The translations under genes and the position numbers were made by a program. A stretch of 64,000 nt of DNA from Mesorhizobium temperatum (GTDB lineage: Bacteria > Pseudomonadota > Alphaproteobacteria > Rhizobiales > Rhizobiaceae): contig NZ_NPKJ01000072.1 of NCBI RefSeq assembly GCF_002284575.1, positions 90,889-154,888 on the forward strand, given 5' to 3'. This document shows positions 61,804 to 64,000 of the stretch, piece by piece. The notes under the pieces were generated by a model, which was not told the origin of the DNA, made no database searches, and saw only the letters and a program-made list of their open reading frames with translations. Each line of letters begins with the position of its first letter. Position 1 is the stretch's first letter.

Positions 61804-63657
61804 TGTTGCAACCAAGTTCGAATGTCGCGCCGCCAGCAAAGTAGAAATGTCGCAAAGGGGCAATTCGCAGAGCAGGTCGCAGCAGTTTAGAAGCGCGACA
61901 GTGACGCGCTTCTTGGCGCCGACGTGAGTCCCCGATCGGGCGTCAGCTGGTCGGGGTTGCGCAGCCCGATCGGGTGCGGCTCAGTCAAGCTTCTCGGCTT
62001 TAGCTTTGAGAGCTGCCGCTACGGACGAGCTTCGTTGGCCGAGGTCGACCGCGGCGGGACCCTGTATTCGCTCAGCATCGTGACGACATCGGCGATCCGA
62101 CTCTTGTCACTCTCCGTCAGCCGCAAATCGAGGTCGTCGGAGGTGCGCCCGACTTCCGGGACGGGGGCTTCAGCGGGCGCTTGCTCTCGCCGGGCGGAAC
62201 CAGGCGGCCTGCCGCGCTTGCGACCACTTCTCACATAGCCGTTGCTCTCAGCGCCGTCAGGGATGCCGAACATATGGTCGGTCTGACCGGTGCGGCGTGG
62301 CCCGCGCTTGCTGCGTTGCAAGTCGCGGCCAACCTGCATCTCGGCAACCATCTCCAGAACGGCGTCCAGCCGCTTGTTCTCGACGATTGCCGAACGATGG
62401 ACAGAGCGCAGCTTATCGAAGGCTTTGTAGGGCAGGGCAACGCCCTCATGCCTGATCTCGAGACGGCCATCGGGAGAGTCGCAGACGACCACCTTCTTGC
62501 GGGCGAGCTTCTTCGCGGTCTCGGTCGGGTGGAGAATGAACATCACCTTGTCATAGCGTAGCGTCAGGGCGTCGGTCAGCGTACGGACCTCCTTGCGGCA
62601 CAGGGCGCCGTCCAGGTTGTCATGAGCGGCGAGGGGACGGTGCATGTCCTTCGAGTTGCGCGGCTCCTTGGCAAAGCGCACGTTGAAGTCCGCCATGAAC
62701 GCAGTCGCAAAGACATTGGCCGCCTCGATCGTGCTGATGCCGCGCAGGCGCATCTCCTTTACAAGCCGGTCCTGCAGCGTCTGGTTGGCGCGCTCGACGC
62801 GGCCCTTCGCCTGTGGGGAGTTGGCGCAAATGATGTCGATGTTGAGCTCGTAGAGCGCCCGGCCGAACTGCGTCAGGCCGCTACCGCGGTCCAACTTAGA
62901 GCCGTGCGTTGTGCGGAAGATGCCGTGCTTGTCACTGTAGAATGCCAGCGGCTTGCCCCATGCCTGGAGATAGGCCTTCGCTGCATGAAAGTAGTCGAAC
63001 GTGTTCTCCGAGCCGGCAAAGCGCAAATGTAACAGCCGGCCGGTCGCGTCGTCGATAAAGACGAGTAGGGCGCATTTGGGCCCGCGCTCCTCAAACCACC
63101 AGTGATGCGAGCCGTCGATCTGCACCATCTCGCCAAGACAGTCGCGCCGGCCGCGCGGCTGATGCAGCCTCCGCTTGCGCTCCCGCCGCAACGTCCAGAT
63201 GCCCGCCTCCGTCATCCATTTGCGCAAGGTCTCCTTGCTTACCCCAAGCTGGTGCCGCTCAAGCAGCTTCTCGCGCGCCAGCGTTGGACCGAAGTCGATG
63301 TAATGTTCACGAATAAGCTCCAGCGCAAAGTCGCGAACGCCATCAAGAATGCGGTTGTTGGATGGACGGCCACGCGCCTTGTGGCGAAGGGCCGGCGCGC
63401 CTTCAGACAGAAACGTCTTCATCAGCCGCTGGACTTGCCTGGCCGAGACGCCAAGCAAACCCGCAGCTGTGGCACTGGTCATCCTTCGCTCGTTAACCCT
63501 CGAGAGAACCTCGATCCGCTGCAGCTCACGTTCGCTCATCAGAACCAGTCCCAACCTGCAATCTCCCGCGCTCTCGAAGGCGGGGAGATTGGCAAGGCAA
63601 AGGCAGGAGCGACATTCCTACTTTGCCAGATCCGGACATTTTAACTTAGCTGCTACA
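61804..63657 (-). mobile_element. ISNCY/IS1202-group insertion sequence, complete, with 5-bp target duplication
   Basis: An 1854-bp element. The left end starts TGTTGCAACCAAGTT (61804) and the complement of the right end starts TGTAGCAGCTAAGTT (63657), imperfect inverted repeats. Just inside, both ends carry AATGTC and then an almost identical AAAGTAGRAATGTCGC block (left 61838-61853, right 63609-63624 complement), giving each end a double site. The element is flanked by CTCGA at 61799-61803 and 63658-63662, a direct target duplication. All ends are intact, so insertion was fairly recent. It contains a single transposase gene on the minus strand. Confidence 0.88.
62019..63554 (-). CDS. ISNCY (IS1202 group) transposase
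   Basis: A 511-residue DDE transposase. The N-terminal part has a helix-turn-helix (MTSATAAGLLGVSARQVQRL) and a second DNA-binding part (SKETLRKWMTEAGIW). The integrase core gives the catalytic Asp in MVQIDGSHHWWFEERGP, the second Asp in LAFYSDKHGIF and the Glu in AKGRVERANQTLQD. The C-terminal ~150 residues are variable and basic. The TTG at 63554 matches the family's MGLxxMSERE start; an ATG at 63539 is the alternative. Intact, so probably active. Confidence 0.93.
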   Translation of the reverse strand: MGLVLMSERELQRIEVLSRVNERRMTSATAAGLLGVSARQVQRLMKTFLSEGAPALRHKARGRPSNNRILDGVRDFALELIREHYIDFGPTLAREKLLERHQLGVSKETLRKWMTEAGIWTLRRERKRRLHQPRGRRDCLGEMVQIDGSHHWWFEERGPKCALLVFIDDATGRLLHLRFAGSENTFDYFHAAKAYLQAWGKPLAFYSDKHGIFRTTHGSKLDRGSGLTQFGRALYELNIDIICANSPQAKGRVERANQTLQDRLVKEMRLRGISTIEAANVFATAFMADFNVRFAKEPRNSKDMHRPLAAHDNLDGALCRKEVRTLTDALTLRYDKVMFILHPTETAKKLARKKVVVCDSPDGRLEIRHEGVALPYKAFDKLRSVHRSAIVENKRLDAVLEMVAEMQVGRDLQRSKRGPRRTGQTDHMFGIPDGAESNGYVRSGRKRGRPPGSARREQAPAEAPVPEVGRTSDDLDLRLTESDKSRIADVVTMLSEYRVPPRSTSANEARP

Positions 63658-64000
63658 CTCGAAAGTCGCATAATTGGCAGTGTGGAACGCGTGGTCATCC
63701 CGCAACCGACGCAGGCCACGCTGTGATGTCCGGAGTTGGCATTTCACGGGATTTACCAGTCCGGAATTATGAGTAGCCGGCGGGTGGTCTATGCCATTGA
63801 AAACAGGAGTGGTTTTTGGCCGCGGAGAGGGGTTTCCAATCCTAAGGCAGAGTTAATGCCCACAATGACAGTTTATTCTGGATTGGTAATAAGAGTGATT
63901 GGGGCCGTTGTTGGTCAACCCGCTTAGAGGCTGTTTTGAAAATCGGCTTGCTGGGGGTTCGGTCTGAGGCTGGGTTATGATTCAAGCGTTGGATGTGGAC
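63658..64000. other. Right edge of the window
   Basis: 343 bp to the right of the IS. No gene is supported; it is less GC-rich than the rest. Confidence 0.4.

Noticed and set aside
61626..61811. A minus-strand frame that crosses the left IS end, tested as a gene cut by the IS
   Set aside because: After removing the IS and one target copy, the frame extends only about 11 codons to a stop and has no start codon; no family recognised.

Overview
The window is high-GC DNA from an alphaproteobacterium, most likely a rhizobium of the Mesorhizobium type. This is an inference from gene content: a complete ccoNOQP-ccoGHIS (fixNOQP-fixGHIS) cluster beside fnrN and hemN, rhizobial mobile-element modules, and an ISNCY/IS1202-type element. 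No nod, nif or rRNA gene was seen, and I recognised no tRNA.

Layout. (1) 1-3171: the 3' end of a glucosamine-6-phosphate synthase gene (glmS or nodM), then about 2.7 kb of mostly decayed DNA with three small ORFs. (2) 3172-4997: queC-queD-queE for 7-deazaguanine (preQ0) synthesis, led by a preQ1-I-type riboswitch that overlaps the queC ribosome binding site. (3) 5741-6985: a GT9 glycosyltransferase. (4) 7082-18068: the microaerobic module. It holds hemN (oxygen-independent haem synthesis), fnrN (oxygen-sensing regulator), ccoNOQP (cbb3 oxidase) and ccoGHIS (its copper and assembly factors). FNR/FixK boxes sit between hemN and fnrN and before ccoN, and an orphan box lies after ccoS. A hemerythrin-like gene between fnrN and ccoN is broken. 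(5) 18.3-25.2 kb: a patchwork with a LacI remnant, an intact GH127 beta-L-arabinofuranosidase, a broken group II globin in front of an intact ubiM-like hydroxylase, an IS1380 transposase fragment, and an OafA-type acyltransferase flanked by an imperfect 41-42-bp direct repeat. (6) 25.4-27.3 kb: a membrane GGDEF-EAL protein.

(7) 27.4-37.9 kb: the DNA-processing half of an integrative/mobilisable element. It has an HTH remnant, ArdC antirestriction protein, DUF2958, a ParB-like protein, DUF736, an HTH protein, TraF peptidase, a lytic transglycosylase, a VirD2-like relaxase, DUF1403 and a ScpB-like protein. No integrase or mating-pore genes are visible here. (8) 37.9-61.5 kb: a dense defence cargo. 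It holds a RES/Xre toxin-antitoxin pair; an operon of NERD-STAND, PD-(D/E)XK-STAND and PIN-like genes (first and last frameshifted); a Hachiman system (hamA-hamB); a 1728-residue nucleoside phosphorylase-STAND fusion; and an operon of two HEPN proteins plus DUF4238 with a tiny coupled ORF. (9) 61804-63657: a complete ISNCY/IS1202-group insertion sequence with inverted ends and a 5-bp target duplication.

The strongest candidates for undescribed biology are the two-STAND plus PIN operon (39143-47614) and the HEPN-HEPN-DUF4238 operon (57849-61444). The phosphorylase-STAND giant (52356-57542) follows. Decay is common: at least seven genes here are truncated or frameshifted, and several lesions are single-base changes that should be checked against reads.
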